A stretch of DNA of 37,772 nucleotides. It comes from Phycisphaerae bacterium. GTDB lineage: Bacteria > Planctomycetota > Phycisphaerae > Phycisphaerales > SM1A02. The notes below the pieces were generated by a model. That model did not search any database and was not told where the DNA came from. It saw nothing but the letters and a program-made list of their open reading frames with translations. Below are positions 1 through 10,045 of the stretch, one piece after another; the first letter of the stretch is position 1, and each line of letters starts with the position of its first letter. The translations under genes and the position numbers were made by a program. The DNA is taken from the NCBI GenBank assembly GCA_016873275.1, contig VGXO01000029.1, positions 1 through 37,772 on the forward strand, given 5' to 3'.

Positions 1-88
1 ACGAGACCCGCGCTGCCGGGTAGGCGGAGGGCGATGCAGGCAACCGGGGCGACTCCCCTCGGAGCCCGCTCCGACCCGTCCCCTTCGA

Positions 89-136
89 GCAATCTCAAAA
101 CGAAGCAATCTCGAAACGAAGCAATCTCAAAACGAA
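89..136. repeat. Three tandem copies of a 16-bp repeat
   Basis: Three head-to-tail 16-bp units lie at 89-104, 105-120 and 121-136. Units 1 and 3 are identical and unit 2 differs at one base (GCAATCTCAAAACGAA versus GCAATCTCGAAACGAA). They directly follow, in the minus-strand sense, the hairpin at 139-174. Read on the minus strand each unit starts TTCGTTTTGAG, so the T-rich tract behind the hairpin is present in triplicate. There is no coding frame here. Confidence 0.9.
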
Positions 137-138
137 TC

Positions 139-174
139 GCGGGAAGAGGTCCGCCAAGGCAGCCCTCTTCCCGC
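139..174 (-). terminator. Candidate intrinsic terminator of the gnd-zwf operon
   Basis: A perfect 11-bp inverted repeat (GCGGGAAGAGG at 139-149, CCTCTTCCCGC at 164-174) encloses a 14-nt loop. On the minus strand the stem is followed by GATTCGTTTTGAG, a moderately T-rich tail. It lies about 90 bp past the zwf stop, the expected place for an operon terminator. Apart from this hairpin and the tandem repeat I see nothing in bases 1-262. Confidence 0.6.
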
Positions 175-262
175 AGGATGTCTACGGGAGAAACATGACC
201 CAGCACGCCGGGTCGTCAAGAAACACCGGCGGAGATCTGGCGAAACTCCACGAATTGTCGAG

Positions 263-1639
263 TCAACCGCCGGGGTTGTGCCAGCCCTCGGGCGGCATGA
301 CGACCTGATTGCACTCCTCCGGACCCCACGTTCCGGGCTGGTAGAGGTAGCAGGGGGTCTTGTCGCCGAGGATGCCATCCACGATCCGCCACTCCCCGTC
401 CACCTCGTCCTGACGCGAGAAGAGCGTCGCGTCGCCTCGGAGGGCGTCCCCGAGGAGACGCTCGTACGCCTCCATCATGTCCGGATCGGTGTCCACCGCC
501 GAGAGCACCGCGTCCTCGCCAGCCATCGCGATGCCTGGCTTCTTCGCCCGCACGCCCAGATCGACCTCGATCCGCGGCTTGATCTGGATCCGGAGGTAGT
601 TCGCCGGCGGCACCTGATTCTCGGGGAAGACCACCGAGGGCGGACGGCGGAACTGCACCCGGATCTCGGTGGTGGTCATCGGCATCCGCTTGCCGGTGCG
701 GATGTACCAAGGGACGCCGTCCCATCGCCAGTCGGAGATCTCGAACTTCACCGCCGCATAGGTCTCGACGGTCGAGTTGGGCTTCACGCCCGGCTCGGCG
801 TGATAGCCGACGAACTGACCGCGGGTCACGTGCTCGGTCGTGAGGGGATGGATGCTCTTGAGGAGTCCCACCTTCTGGTCGCGCACGGACTCCGGGTCAT
901 CCCAATGCGGCGCCTCCATCGCGAGGCAGGAGACGATCTGCAGCAGGTGGTTCTGGATGACGTCGCGGATGCAGCCGGTCGCGTCGTAGAAGACGCCGCG
1001 ACCCTGCACGCCGAAGTCCTCCGCCATGGTGATCTGCACGTGGTCGATGAAGTGTCGGTTCCAGACCGGCTCAAGGAAGGTGTTGGCGAAGCGGAAGTAG
1101 AGGATGTTCTGGACCGGCTCCTTCCCGAGGAAGTGGTCGATCCGGAAGATCGACTCCTCGGGGAACGCCGAGTGCAGCGTCGCGTTCAGCGCCCTCGCCG
1201 ACTCGGAGTCGCGACCGAAGGGCTTCTCGACGACCACCCTCGCCCCGTCGGCGCAGCCGGACGCCTTGAGCTGCTCCGCGACCTTCCCGAAGAGGACCGG
1301 CGGGATGGCGAGGTAGTGCAGCGGACGCTTCGCGCCGCCGAGCGCCGTCTTGAGCCTCGCGAAGGTCGCGGCGTCCGCGTAGTCGCCGCCCACGTAGCGG
1401 AGCCGGTCGGAGAGGATCTTGAACGCCGCCGGATCCACGCCCCCATGGGTCTTGAGGCTCTCGGTCGCCCGCTGCCGAAGCTGATCGTCGCTCCACGCAT
1501 CCTTGGCGACGCCGATCACCGGCACGTTCAGGTGACCGCGCTTCGCGAGCGCCTGGAGGCTGGGAAAGATCTGCTTGAAGGCGAGGTCGCCGGTGGCTCC
1601 GAAGAAGACCAGGGCGTCCGAGGGCAGGGGAGTGGTCAT
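263..1639 (-). CDS. zwf: Glucose-6-phosphate 1-dehydrogenase
   Basis: This enzyme oxidises glucose 6-phosphate to 6-phosphogluconolactone with NADP(+) or NAD(+), the first step of the oxidative pentose phosphate pathway, in the cytoplasm. The 458-residue product has the dinucleotide-binding loop FFGATGDLA (residues 12-20), the substrate-binding signature RIDHFLGKE (166-174), the conserved stretch with GRGVFYD and [10 protein letters not shown], which carries the expected catalytic His, and the C-terminal [11 protein letters not shown]. Length is slightly under the usual 480-510. The ATG at 1639 is preceded by GAGGAG with a 5-nt gap, which supports the start. It lies 55 bp downstream of gnd on the same strand and is probably co-transcribed with it. 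The intermediate lactonase (pgl) is not in this window. Confidence 0.96.
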   Translation of the reverse strand: MTTPLPSDALVFFGATGDLAFKQIFPSLQALAKRGHLNVPVIGVAKDAWSDDQLRQRATESLKTHGGVDPAAFKILSDRLRYVGGDYADAATFARLKTALGGAKRPLHYLAIPPVLFGKVAEQLKASGCADGARVVVEKPFGRDSESARALNATLHSAFPEESIFRIDHFLGKEPVQNILYFRFANTFLEPVWNRHFIDHVQITMAEDFGVQGRGVFYDATGCIRDVIQNHLLQIVSCLAMEAPHWDDPESVRDQKVGLLKSIHPLTTEHVTRGQFVGYHAEPGVKPNSTVETYAAVKFEISDWRWDGVPWYIRTGKRMPMTTTEIRVQFRRPPSVVFPENQVPPANYLRIQIKPRIEVDLGVRAKKPGIAMAGEDAVLSAVDTDPDMMEAYERLLGDALRGDATLFSRQDEVDGEWRIVDGILGDKTPCYLYQPGTWGPEECNQVVMPPEGWHNPGG

Positions 1640-1694
1640 GGGGACTCCTCGCGACCGCAGGGCGATCGGCGTTGGGGGATCCGAGCAGATCCGA

Positions 1695-2708
1695 TCAGGC
1701 CTTCTTCTCGAGGTGACCGCCGAACTGGAATCGCTGCGCGGACATGATCTTGTCCGCGAAGTCGGCGTGCCCGCGGCTGTTGAATCGGTTGAAGAGCGCC
1801 GTCGCGAGGATCGGCGCCGGCACGCCCTCGTCGATCGCCGCCTCGAGCGTCCAGCGACCTTCGCCGGAGTCGCTCACGCGACCCTCGAAGTCCTTGAGGC
1901 TCGGATCCTTCACGAGCGCGGCGGCGGTGAGGTCGAGGAGCCATGAGCCGACGACGCTGCCGCGGCGCCAGACCTCGGCGACGTCGCTGATGTCGATCTG
2001 GAACTTGTACGCGTCGGGGTCCCGCAGCGGCGTGGTCTCCGCGTCCACGTCCTGCTTGCGGAGTCCCGCGTCGGCGTTCTGGATGATGTTGAGACCCTCG
2101 GCGTACGCCGCCATGATCCCGTACTCGATCCCGTTGTGGACCATCTTCACGAAGTGCCCCGCGCCGGAGGGACCGCAGTGGAGATAGCCCAAGTCGGCGG
2201 TGCCGCGGTTCGCGGGGCGACCCGGGGTCGGATCGATCGAGCCCTTCCCGGGTGCGAGCGCCTTGAAGATCGGATCGAGCCGACCGACCACGCTCTTCTC
2301 GCCGCCGATCATCAGGCAGTAGCCCCGCTCGAGCCCCCACACGCCGCCCGAGGTGCCGCAGTCGACGTAGTGGATGCCGGCGGAGGAGAGTTCCTTCGCG
2401 CGGCGGATGTCGTCTCGGTAGTAGGAGTTCCCGCCGTCGATCAGGCAGTCGTCCTTCGCGACGAGCGGGCGGAGGTCGGCGATCATCGAGTCGACGAGGG
2501 CGGCCGGGACCATCATCCAGATCGCCCGCGGACCCGAGAGCTTGCTGCAGAGGTCCTTGAGGGAGCTCGCGCCGATGGCGCCCTCGGCGGCGAGCGACTT
2601 GACCGCCGCCGGATTCACGTCGAAGACGACGCATTGGTGACCCGCCTTCATGAGGCGGCGGACCATGTTCGCGCCCATGCGACCGAGCCCGATCATCCCA
2701 AGCTGCAT
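1695..2708 (-). CDS. gnd: 6-phosphogluconate dehydrogenase, short form
   Basis: It oxidatively decarboxylates 6-phosphogluconate to ribulose 5-phosphate in the cytoplasm. The 337-residue protein belongs by length to the short (about 300-340 aa) form rather than the 470-residue E. coli-type enzyme. The Rossmann loop GLGRMGANM is at residues 7-15, and the active-site stretch [16 protein letters not shown] contains the expected catalytic lysine, K188. The second beta-strand ends in F29-D30; an acidic residue there usually indicates NAD(+) preference, whereas NADP enzymes have a neutral or basic residue, so NAD use is inferred. The ATG at 2708 has GGAGG 6 nt upstream. It is first in a probable gnd-zwf operon and divergent from the adaptor gene at 2870. 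Confidence 0.93.
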   Translation of the reverse strand: MQLGMIGLGRMGANMVRRLMKAGHQCVVFDVNPAAVKSLAAEGAIGASSLKDLCSKLSGPRAIWMMVPAALVDSMIADLRPLVAKDDCLIDGGNSYYRDDIRRAKELSSAGIHYVDCGTSGGVWGLERGYCLMIGGEKSVVGRLDPIFKALAPGKGSIDPTPGRPANRGTADLGYLHCGPSGAGHFVKMVHNGIEYGIMAAYAEGLNIIQNADAGLRKQDVDAETTPLRDPDAYKFQIDISDVAEVWRRGSVVGSWLLDLTAAALVKDPSLKDFEGRVSDSGEGRWTLEAAIDEGVPAPILATALFNRFNSRGHADFADKIMSAQRFQFGGHLEKKA

Positions 2709-2814
2709 GTGATGCCTCCGACCTGCGGCGTCGAGCGGGGGGTTGGGCGATCGCGACGCAGCGTCGCATCGTCCGATTCCCCCGCGACCTGCCGCCGTCG
2801 CGAGGGGGCGGGAG

Positions 2815-2820
2815 TATAAC
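2815..2820 (+). promoter_or_regulatory. Possible -10 element for the adaptor-toroid operon
   Basis: TATAAC stands out in the GC-rich divergent spacer, about 50 bp upstream of the start at 2870. No good -35 hexamer lies 16-18 bp upstream, so this is tentative. If it is used, transcription would begin near 2827, which would exclude the in-frame ATG at 2822 as the start codon. Confidence 0.35.
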
Positions 2821-2869
2821 GATGGAGAAGTTCGTCCCCGCCTTCGTCGCCGCCCCCGAGGAGCTCGTG

Positions 2870-4273
2870 ATGCCGAACCGTGCCCCGACCCGCCTCGCTG
2901 CCGCGACCCTCGCCGCCGCCTTGGCGATCCCCGCCTCGATCGCCGCGCCTCCGTGGACGGTGGAGGAGACGCCGATCGAGCTCGTCCTCGATGTGAAGGG
3001 GCGCCTCGAGGCGATCCGCTCGCGGGGACTCCGCCTCGTGCCGAAGGCGTTCCGCGGGTCGTTCGTGGTGGCGGAAGTGCTGCGGCGGGGCGGGGTCGTC
3101 GAGGAGGGCGAGGTGATCTTGCGGATCGATGCCGAGGACCTCGCCAAGGAGCTTGATCGCGCGCGGATCCGCCTCGAGGAGTCCACGCTTCGGCTCGACC
3201 TCCTTCGCGAGGAGCAGAAGGTGGCGGAGGAGGAGGGTCTGACCCGCCTCGAGCGCACGCGGCTCGCGGCGGAGCGGGCGGAGCGGGCGCTCGAGCGGCA
3301 CCGGGCGATCGAGAGCGAGCGGCAGCTCCGCGGCGCCGTGCTCGAGCTCCAGGGCAGCGAGGACTGGCTCACGAACCAGCAGCAGGAGCTCGACCAGCTC
3401 GAGGCGATGTACCGCGGCACCAGCCTCGCGAACGAGACGAAGGACATCGTCCTCGAGCGATCGCGTCGGGCGCTCTCCCGCGCGAAGGAGAGCCTCGCCC
3501 TCGCCTCGATCGATCACGAGCTCTACCTCACCGTCCGCCGCGCCGAGCGCGACCGGGACGTGGAGGACCAGGCGCGACTCAGCGCCCAGGACCTCGCCCA
3601 TGCCGAGGTGATGTCGAGGCTCGAGGCGATCCGGCGCCGCCTCGCCTTCGCGGACGCCGAGCGCGAGCTCGAGGATCTCGCGGAGCAGGTCGAGGACCTC
3701 GAGGCGGACTTGTCGTCGCTCGAGGTGAAGGCGCCCGCGAGCGGGATCCTCACCGCGATCTCGCTCGAGCCGGGCGACGACCTCTCGGCGCGGCAGACCT
3801 TCGCCGAGCTGCTCGACGTCTCCGCCTTCCGCATCGACCTGCGCCTCTCGCCGCAGGACCGCGGCTGGCTCGCCCCCGGTCAGGCGGTCGCGGTGACGCT
3901 GCCGGCGGTCGCGGGACTCTCGGCGGCGGGCGAGGTGAAGGGGGTCTCGAGCGTCGGGATGCCCGATGGCGACGGCACGGTCTTCCCCGCGGAGGTCGAG
4001 GTCGGCGCGGCCGATTCGCGGATGCTCGTCGGGCTCGAGGGCAAGGTCTCGGCGACCCACCGGACCGAGCCGGTGCTCGCGGTGCCGAAGGTCGCGGTCT
4101 CCTCGCGGGATGGTCGAGACTTCCTCGTCGTGATCCTCGATGGTCGCGAGGTCGAGCGAGAGGTCGTGGTCGGTCGGCGCGGCTCGACCCTCGTCGAGAT
4201 CGTCGAGGGGCTCGTGCCGGGCGACCGCGTCGTCGTGCCCGATCCGCCCGCCGAGGACGGGACCGGGTCCTGA
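2870..4273 (+). CDS. HlyD/RND-type periplasmic adaptor (membrane fusion) protein
   Basis: Adaptors of this family sit in the periplasm and link an inner-membrane transporter to an outer-membrane channel. The 467-residue product starts with a signal peptide (about residues 1-25, Ala-rich). It then has the first half of a lipoyl/barrel-sandwich motif ([14 protein letters not shown], about 75-87), a long charged alpha-hairpin (about 88-285, rich in Glu, Arg and Leu) and the second lipoyl half ([19 protein letters not shown], 288-306), followed by beta-barrel and membrane-proximal domains. The ATG at 2870 is chosen because GAGGAG lies 6 nt upstream and it begins exactly at the signal peptide; an in-frame ATG at 2822 lacks this. 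The stop overlaps the next start (TGATG). No transporter or outer-membrane channel gene is adjacent, so the partner is unknown. Confidence 0.8.
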   Translation: MPNRAPTRLAAATLAAALAIPASIAAPPWTVEETPIELVLDVKGRLEAIRSRGLRLVPKAFRGSFVVAEVLRRGGVVEEGEVILRIDAEDLAKELDRARIRLEESTLRLDLLREEQKVAEEEGLTRLERTRLAAERAERALERHRAIESERQLRGAVLELQGSEDWLTNQQQELDQLEAMYRGTSLANETKDIVLERSRRALSRAKESLALASIDHELYLTVRRAERDRDVEDQARLSAQDLAHAEVMSRLEAIRRRLAFADAERELEDLAEQVEDLEADLSSLEVKAPASGILTAISLEPGDDLSARQTFAELLDVSAFRIDLRLSPQDRGWLAPGQAVAVTLPAVAGLSAAGEVKGVSSVGMPDGDGTVFPAEVEVGAADSRMLVGLEGKVSATHRTEPVLAVPKVAVSSRDGRDFLVVILDGREVEREVVVGRRGSTLVEIVEGLVPGDRVVVPDPPAEDGTGS

Positions 4274-5508
4274 TGCACGACGTCCCGATGGGATCCCGCG
4301 TCCTCGCCGGTCGTCGAGCCGTGATTGCCGCCGTCGTGGCGGTGACCGGCGTCCTCATGGCGGGCTCGTGCCGCGCGCCCGTGGATCCGGCGAGGAGATC
4401 GACGACGCCTCGCGCGACGGTCTCGTCGACCGAGTCGATGGACCCGGTCGGTCGCGCGGCGCTTGACCGCGGCGTGCGCTGGCTGATCGACCACCAGAAC
4501 CCCGACGGCTCCTGGGGCAGCTTCGAGTCCGCGCGACCGATGGAGATCTACCTCGGCACGGTGGCAAGCCATCGGGCGTTCAAGGACTCGACGAGCGGGC
4601 TTGCGGTGATGGCGCTGATCGAGCCGGCGCGGCGGGATGCCGCGGCGATGGAGGCGCTGCGGCGGGGCGTCGCCTACCTCGTCGCGGTCGAGCCCAGCCT
4701 CCGGGCGAACGGCGACACCTTCTACAACGTGTGGACCCACACCTATCTGACCCAGGCGGCGGCGAGGCTCCTCGCGTCGGGACTGCTCCCAGATCAGGAC
4801 TCGTCGCTGCGTCGACTGCTCGACCGAGAGCTCTCCCTCCTGATCTCGACGCAGGCCGCCGACGGCGGCTGGGGCTACTACGACTTCGATCACCAGATGG
4901 CGGTGCCCTCGGGCGACATGACCACGAGCTTCAACACTGCCTCGGTGCTGCTCGCGGTGCGGGACGCGGAGGCGGTCGGGCGGGCGTTCCCGCCCCTGAA
5001 GCTCGAGGAGGGGCTCGCGGTCGTCGAGCGATTGCGCCTGCCGAGCGGCGCGTACGTGTACGGCACCTATGCCCAACTCCGACCCGGCGCGCCCTACAAC
5101 ATGGTCGCGGGCTCGCTCGGTCGCAGCCAACCCTGCAACCTGGCGCTCCATCTCTACGCCCGCGGCGTGGACCTCGCGGAGCTCGAGGCGGGTCTCTCCC
5201 GGATGCGGCAGGACCACAAGTACATGCAGATCGGTCTGGGTCGCCCGCGACCGCACGAGGCGTACTACCAGACCTCCGGCTACTACTACCTCTACGGGCA
5301 CTTCTACGCGGCGGAGGCGGCGGCGCTGCTGCCGATGACGCCGCGCCGCGACTACTCGACCTGGCTCATCGACGTGCTTGCCGGCATCCAGGGCGAGGAC
5401 GGGTCGTGGCTCGACTTCCCGATGTACGGCTACGGGCACGCCTACGGCACCTCGTTCGCCGTGCTCGCACTCGAGGCGTGCCTTCGTTCGCTCGAGTCAG
5501 GCTCCTGA
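4273..5508 (+). CDS. Lipoprotein with prenyltransferase/squalene-oxidase-type alpha/alpha-toroid repeats
   Basis: The 411-residue product begins with a hydrophobic leader (about residues 16-31) ending in LMAGSC, so C33 is a plausible lipidation site. It contains QW-like repeats: HQNPDGSWG (about 74-82), STQAADGGWGYYDF (about 190-204) and IQGEDGSWLDF (about 373-383), with a Tyr-rich stretch near 335-345. These match the prenyltransferase/squalene oxidase repeat fold. The DxDD acid motif of squalene-hopene cyclase is absent and the protein is much shorter than the 630-residue cyclases, so cyclase activity is not claimed. The start overlaps the adaptor stop by 1 nt, suggesting translational coupling and a shared envelope role. 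Its 3' end overlaps coaB on the other strand by 12 bp. Substrate unknown. Confidence 0.75.
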   Translation: MHDVPMGSRVLAGRRAVIAAVVAVTGVLMAGSCRAPVDPARRSTTPRATVSSTESMDPVGRAALDRGVRWLIDHQNPDGSWGSFESARPMEIYLGTVASHRAFKDSTSGLAVMALIEPARRDAAAMEALRRGVAYLVAVEPSLRANGDTFYNVWTHTYLTQAAARLLASGLLPDQDSSLRRLLDRELSLLISTQAADGGWGYYDFDHQMAVPSGDMTTSFNTASVLLAVRDAEAVGRAFPPLKLEEGLAVVERLRLPSGAYVYGTYAQLRPGAPYNMVAGSLGRSQPCNLALHLYARGVDLAELEAGLSRMRQDHKYMQIGLGRPRPHEAYYQTSGYYYLYGHFYAAEAAALLPMTPRRDYSTWLIDVLAGIQGEDGSWLDFPMYGYGHAYGTSFAVLALEACLRSLESGS

Positions 5509-6219
5509 CGCTGCATCGCCCGACATGAGGCGATCGAGGAGCCATGCCGCGAACGCCTCCTTCCCGAGCGGCGATGGATGACCGGGCGGCAGTTCGACCC
5601 GACCATTGGCATGCAGGAGCCGCCCGGCGATCGTGGGGGCGTCCAACGTCTCGAGCGGGTTGGCGACCACGGCGTCGAGACCCTTGGTCCGGAGCTTCTC
5701 CATCGCCCGAGCCTCGAGGCGCTCCGCCGACTCGAGGGCGAACCCGCAGATCCGCTGCCCGGGCGGTCGCCGCGCGGCGAGCGCCGCGACGAGGTCGGGC
5801 ACCGGCTCGAGGTCGAGCCGGAGACCCTCCTCCACGGTGCGACCGCGGGGGATCTTGGTCGTCGCGACCTGCCGCGGCCGGAAGTCGGCGACCGCGGCGG
5901 TCATCACGACCAGCGACGCTCGGGGCGACTCCTCCCGCAAGAGCGCCTCGAGTTCCGCCGCGGTGCGGAACCGCCGGATCACGAGCCGCGGATCCTCCGA
6001 TCCCACGAGCTCCCCGACCGGTCCGAGGAGAAGCGTCGTCGGAGTGCCCCGGCGGACGGACTCGATCGCGATCGCGATCCCGAGCCGACCCGAGGAGCGA
6101 TTGCCGATGAAGCGGACCGGATCGATGGGCTCGTGGGTCGGTCCGGCGGTGACCAGCACCTTCGGTGCCTGCGGCGCGAGTCGCGTCGCGTGCTCCTTCG
6201 TTTGCCCCTTGTGTCCCAC
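5497..6219 (-). CDS. coaB: Phosphopantothenate-cysteine ligase, stand-alone CoaB
   Basis: CoaB joins 4'-phosphopantothenate to cysteine, using CTP in most bacteria, in coenzyme A synthesis. The 240-residue product covers only the CoaB half of the usual 400-residue CoaBC. It has VLVTAGPTHEPIDPVRF, the nucleotide-binding GNRSSGRLG, the conserved AAVADFRP, a KIPRG segment where family members have KIKK, and ICGFALES. The CoaC decarboxylase domain with its flavin site is missing and must be encoded elsewhere. The start is a GTG at 6219 without a clear Shine-Dalgarno, giving a leader of about 20 residues before the fold. It is divergent from the assembly ATPase at 6296 and converges on the toroid gene with a 12-bp overlap. 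Confidence 0.88.
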   Translation of the reverse strand: MGHKGQTKEHATRLAPQAPKVLVTAGPTHEPIDPVRFIGNRSSGRLGIAIAIESVRRGTPTTLLLGPVGELVGSEDPRLVIRRFRTAAELEALLREESPRASLVVMTAAVADFRPRQVATTKIPRGRTVEEGLRLDLEPVPDLVAALAARRPPGQRICGFALESAERLEARAMEKLRTKGLDAVVANPLETLDAPTIAGRLLHANGRVELPPGHPSPLGKEAFAAWLLDRLMSGDAASGA

Positions 6220-6242
6220 CGCCGCATACTAGTGATTCGCGC

Positions 6243-6271
6243 GCCTCCGCCCGCCGTGGGCGGCGGGAGGC
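6243..6271 (+). promoter_or_regulatory. Hairpin in the divergent coaB/ATPase spacer
   Basis: A 6-bp stem (GCCTCC at 6243-6248, GGAGGC at 6266-6271) continues after a 2x2 internal loop as a 5-bp stem (CCGCC 6251-6255, GGCGG 6259-6263) with a GTG loop. It ends 24 nt before the GTG start at 6296 and would lie in that gene's leader. A role is speculative. Confidence 0.35.
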
Positions 6272-6295
6272 TTCCTCGCTTCGCCGGAGTCCCTC

Positions 6296-8062
<1,767 letters not shown>

Positions 8063-8142
8063 CCGATCGGCGCGGTCGGCGGCGGTGATCCGCTCCGCCC
8101 GCGTCCGTCACGACCCCATCCGCACCGCAGCGACCCCACGCC

Positions 8143-9261
8143 ATGAGCACCCTTCAGATCGATCGACTCCTCGACACGGTGATCCGCCAGGATTGCTCCG
8201 ACCTCCACATCAGCGTCGGGCGCAAGCCGACGGTCCGCCTCAACGGCAAGCTCCGCGAGCTCCAGACCAAGGTGCTCGATCCGGATGACACGGTGGCGCT
8301 CATGAAGTCCGTGACCCCGGAGAAGAACCAGCAGGAGCTGCAGGAGAAGGGCGGCACCGACTTTGGCTTCGGCTACGGCGATCAGGCCCGCTTCCGTGTC
8401 TCGATCTTCCGGCAGAAGGGGCACGTCAGCATGGTGCTCCGCCTCATTCCAAGCCGCCTGCTGACCTTCGAGCAGATCGGTCTCCCGGCGATCGTGCAGG
8501 AGCTCGTCCGCCGTCCGCGAGGGCTGTTCGTCGTCACGGGTCCGACCGGCTCCGGCAAGACGACGACGCTCGCGACGATGGTCGACTACATCAACAACAA
8601 CTTCGATCGCCACATCGTGACGGTCGAGGATCCGATCGAGTACTACCACGGGCACAAGAAGTCGGTCGTGAACCAGCGCGAGGTGGGCGCCGACGTGCCG
8701 ACGTTCGCCGAGGCGCTTCGCCGCGTGCTGCGATCGGACCCGGACGTGATCCTCGTGGGCGAGATGCGGGACCTCGAGACGATGGAGGCGGCGATCCGCG
8801 CCGCGGAGACCGGTCACTTGGTCTTCGGAACCCTCCACACCACCGGCGCCGCGGGCACCATCACCCGAATCATCGACGCCTTCCCGACCAACCAGCAGGC
8901 CCAGGTGCGGGTGCAGCTCTCGACGAGCCTTCTCTGCGTGCTGAGCCAGCAGCTGCTCGCCCGCAACGATCGACCCGGTCGCGTCGCCGCCTACGAGTTC
9001 CTGGTGGTGACGCCGGCGATCTCGAACCTCATCCGCGAGAACAAGACCTTCCGCATCGACTCGGCGATCCAGACGGGCCGCAAGTTCGGGATGCAGCTCC
9101 TCGACGACCACCTCTGGACGCTCTACTCCCAAGGGGTCATCTCGGCGGAGGAGATGATCGACAAGAGCAAGGACCCCGGGGAACTCACCGAGCGGGTCCA
9201 TCGCTCCGGCGGGCTCGTCGGACGAGCGGAGCTCGACCAGAAGTCGGAAGAAGAGGCTTGA
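8143..9261 (+). CDS. pilT: Type IV pilus retraction ATPase PilT
   Basis: PilT disassembles pili at the inner membrane and drives twitching or DNA uptake. The 372-residue product has the N-terminal PAS-like region (CSDLHISVGRKP), Walker A GPTGSGKT (133-140), the Asp box EDPIEY, Walker B VILVGEMRD and the PilT signature AIRAAETGHLVFGTLHT. The zinc-binding tetracysteine and MshEN domain of the assembly ATPases are absent, as expected. Length is close to the usual 345-380. There is no evident Shine-Dalgarno before the ATG. The presence of a retraction ATPase argues that at least part of this locus makes a dynamic type IV pilus rather than only a type II secretion system. Confidence 0.93.
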   Translation: MSTLQIDRLLDTVIRQDCSDLHISVGRKPTVRLNGKLRELQTKVLDPDDTVALMKSVTPEKNQQELQEKGGTDFGFGYGDQARFRVSIFRQKGHVSMVLRLIPSRLLTFEQIGLPAIVQELVRRPRGLFVVTGPTGSGKTTTLATMVDYINNNFDRHIVTVEDPIEYYHGHKKSVVNQREVGADVPTFAEALRRVLRSDPDVILVGEMRDLETMEAAIRAAETGHLVFGTLHTTGAAGTITRIIDAFPTNQQAQVRVQLSTSLLCVLSQQLLARNDRPGRVAAYEFLVVTPAISNLIRENKTFRIDSAIQTGRKFGMQLLDDHLWTLYSQGVISAEEMIDKSKDPGELTERVHRSGGLVGRAELDQKSEEEA

Positions 9262-9314
9262 TCGATCGAGGCTTGGATCGTGCGCCGGCTCAAAGGTCTC
9301 GGCGTGGGCAGCGT

Positions 9315-9342
9315 CGCCGTGACCTCTTGGCCGGTCACGGTG
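9315..9342 (+). terminator. Hairpin downstream of pilT, possible terminator
   Basis: A perfect 8-bp inverted repeat (CCGTGACC 9317-9324, GGTCACGG 9333-9340) can be extended by a G-T and a C-G pair to 9315-9342 and has an 8-nt loop. It starts 53 bp after the pilT stop. No T tract follows, so it may be a factor-dependent terminator or an RNA-stabilising stem. Confidence 0.45.
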
Positions 9343-9540
9343 CACTCGTGCCAAGCGGCTCGGGGGAGAACGAAGTCCAGCCCGTTCGGATCACTCCCCG
9401 GCGCGGAGCGCGGGTTGTCGGGGTTCGAGGGGGGGTAGGGGGCAGGAAGCAGGGAGCGGGGGGCATGTTTGCCAATGATCTACTCGGTCGTGGCAAGGGC
9501 AGGCGCAAGGGCAGGGAGATGGGTTTCCGAGGCGATCTCT

Positions 9541-9854
9541 GCCTGTCCACGATCCTGTCTCTGCCTGTCCACGATCACCCGCGAGGCGATCGTTGCCTGT
9601 CCACAACCACCGCAACCACCGTTCTTTGCCTGTCCACGATCACCCACGATCACCATCCGCGGTCACCCACACGGTCACCCAGGACCAGCCTTCGCTGCCT
9701 GTCCACAACTACCCTCCACGATCACCCACGATCACCATCCGCGGTCACCCACACGGTCACCCAGGACCAGCCTTCGCTGCCTGTCCACAACTACCCTCGG
9801 TCACCCAGGACCAGCCTTCGCTGCCCAGCCTTCGCTGCCTGTCCACAACTACCC
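9541..9854 (+). repeat. Repeat cluster with seven CTGTCCAC[A/G] motifs
   Basis: GCCTGTCCAC occurs seven times in one orientation. The 9-mers CTGTCCACA/G are at 9543, 9565, 9597, 9630, 9699, 9781 and 9839; four end in A and three in G. They are interleaved with short GATCACC and GGTCACCC blocks. The cluster sits in the 869-bp gap between pilT and the second ATPase. Frames stay open here only because the repeats lack stops; the main repeat period is 82 bp, not a multiple of three, so a protein is unlikely. CTGTCCACA is one base from TTGTCCACA, the DnaA box preferred in high-GC bacteria, so a DnaA-binding or titration function is possible but unproven. Confidence 0.85.
9633..9796. repeat. Perfect 82-bp tandem duplication
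   Basis: Bases 9633-9714 and 9715-9796 are identical over all 82 positions by direct reading. A partial third copy follows (about 9799-9854), beginning GGTCACCCAGGACC, in which the 14-mer CAGCCTTCGCTGCC is itself doubled. The perfect identity suggests a recent duplication. Confidence 0.92.
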
Positions 9855-9886
9855 TTCACGGCCCTTTTTTGTATCAATGCAATGCC

Positions 9887-9926
9887 CCGAAGGCGGAACT
9901 TGGTGTCCCTTCGGAGCGGACCAAGT
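9887..9926 (+). ncRNA. Candidate pseudoknot or alternative-hairpin RNA element
   Basis: Two 7-bp complementary pairs are interleaved: CCGAAGG (9887-9893) with CCTTCGG (9908-9914), and ACTTGGT (9898-9904) with ACCAAGT (9920-9926). The order A-B-A'-B' is H-type pseudoknot topology, or two mutually exclusive hairpins, with connecting segments of 4, 3 and 5 nt. It lies in an AT-richer stretch about 205 nt upstream of the ATPase start at 10131. I do not recognise a known riboswitch class; transcription through this region is assumed. Confidence 0.35.
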
Positions 9927-9962
9927 GTTTCTGAGGCAGATGCTTTTGATGGTGATGTCTAC

Positions 9963-9991
9963 TTGTCAACTCGATCCGGAGCCAAAAATGG
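9963..9991 (+). promoter_or_regulatory. Weak promoter candidate before the second ATPase
   Basis: TTGTCA (9963-9968) matches the -35 consensus at five of six bases. A poor -10 (AAATGG) follows after 17 bp in the least GC-rich part of the spacer. If used, it would start transcription downstream of the pseudoknot-like element and upstream of the stem at 10046-10104. Confidence 0.2.
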
Positions 9992-10045
9992 CACCGACCA
10001 ACGGTGGTTCTCCGTCGGATAGTTGGGTCATGCGAGCAGTCGTTT

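Noticed and set aside
278-1747. A 489-codon plus-strand open frame
   Set aside because: It is antisense to zwf, which has clear active-site motifs.
2822-2869. Upstream start for the adaptor gene
   Set aside because: The ATG at 2822 abuts a -10-like TATAAC and would put 16 residues before the signal peptide; the ATG at 2870 has GAGGAG at the right distance.
4273-5508. Squalene-hopene cyclase
   Set aside because: QW-like repeats are present, but the protein is far too short, has a lipoprotein leader and lacks DxDD.
9633-9854. CRISPR-like array
   Set aside because: Units are 82-bp direct duplications without variable spacers or constant short repeats, and no cas gene is near.
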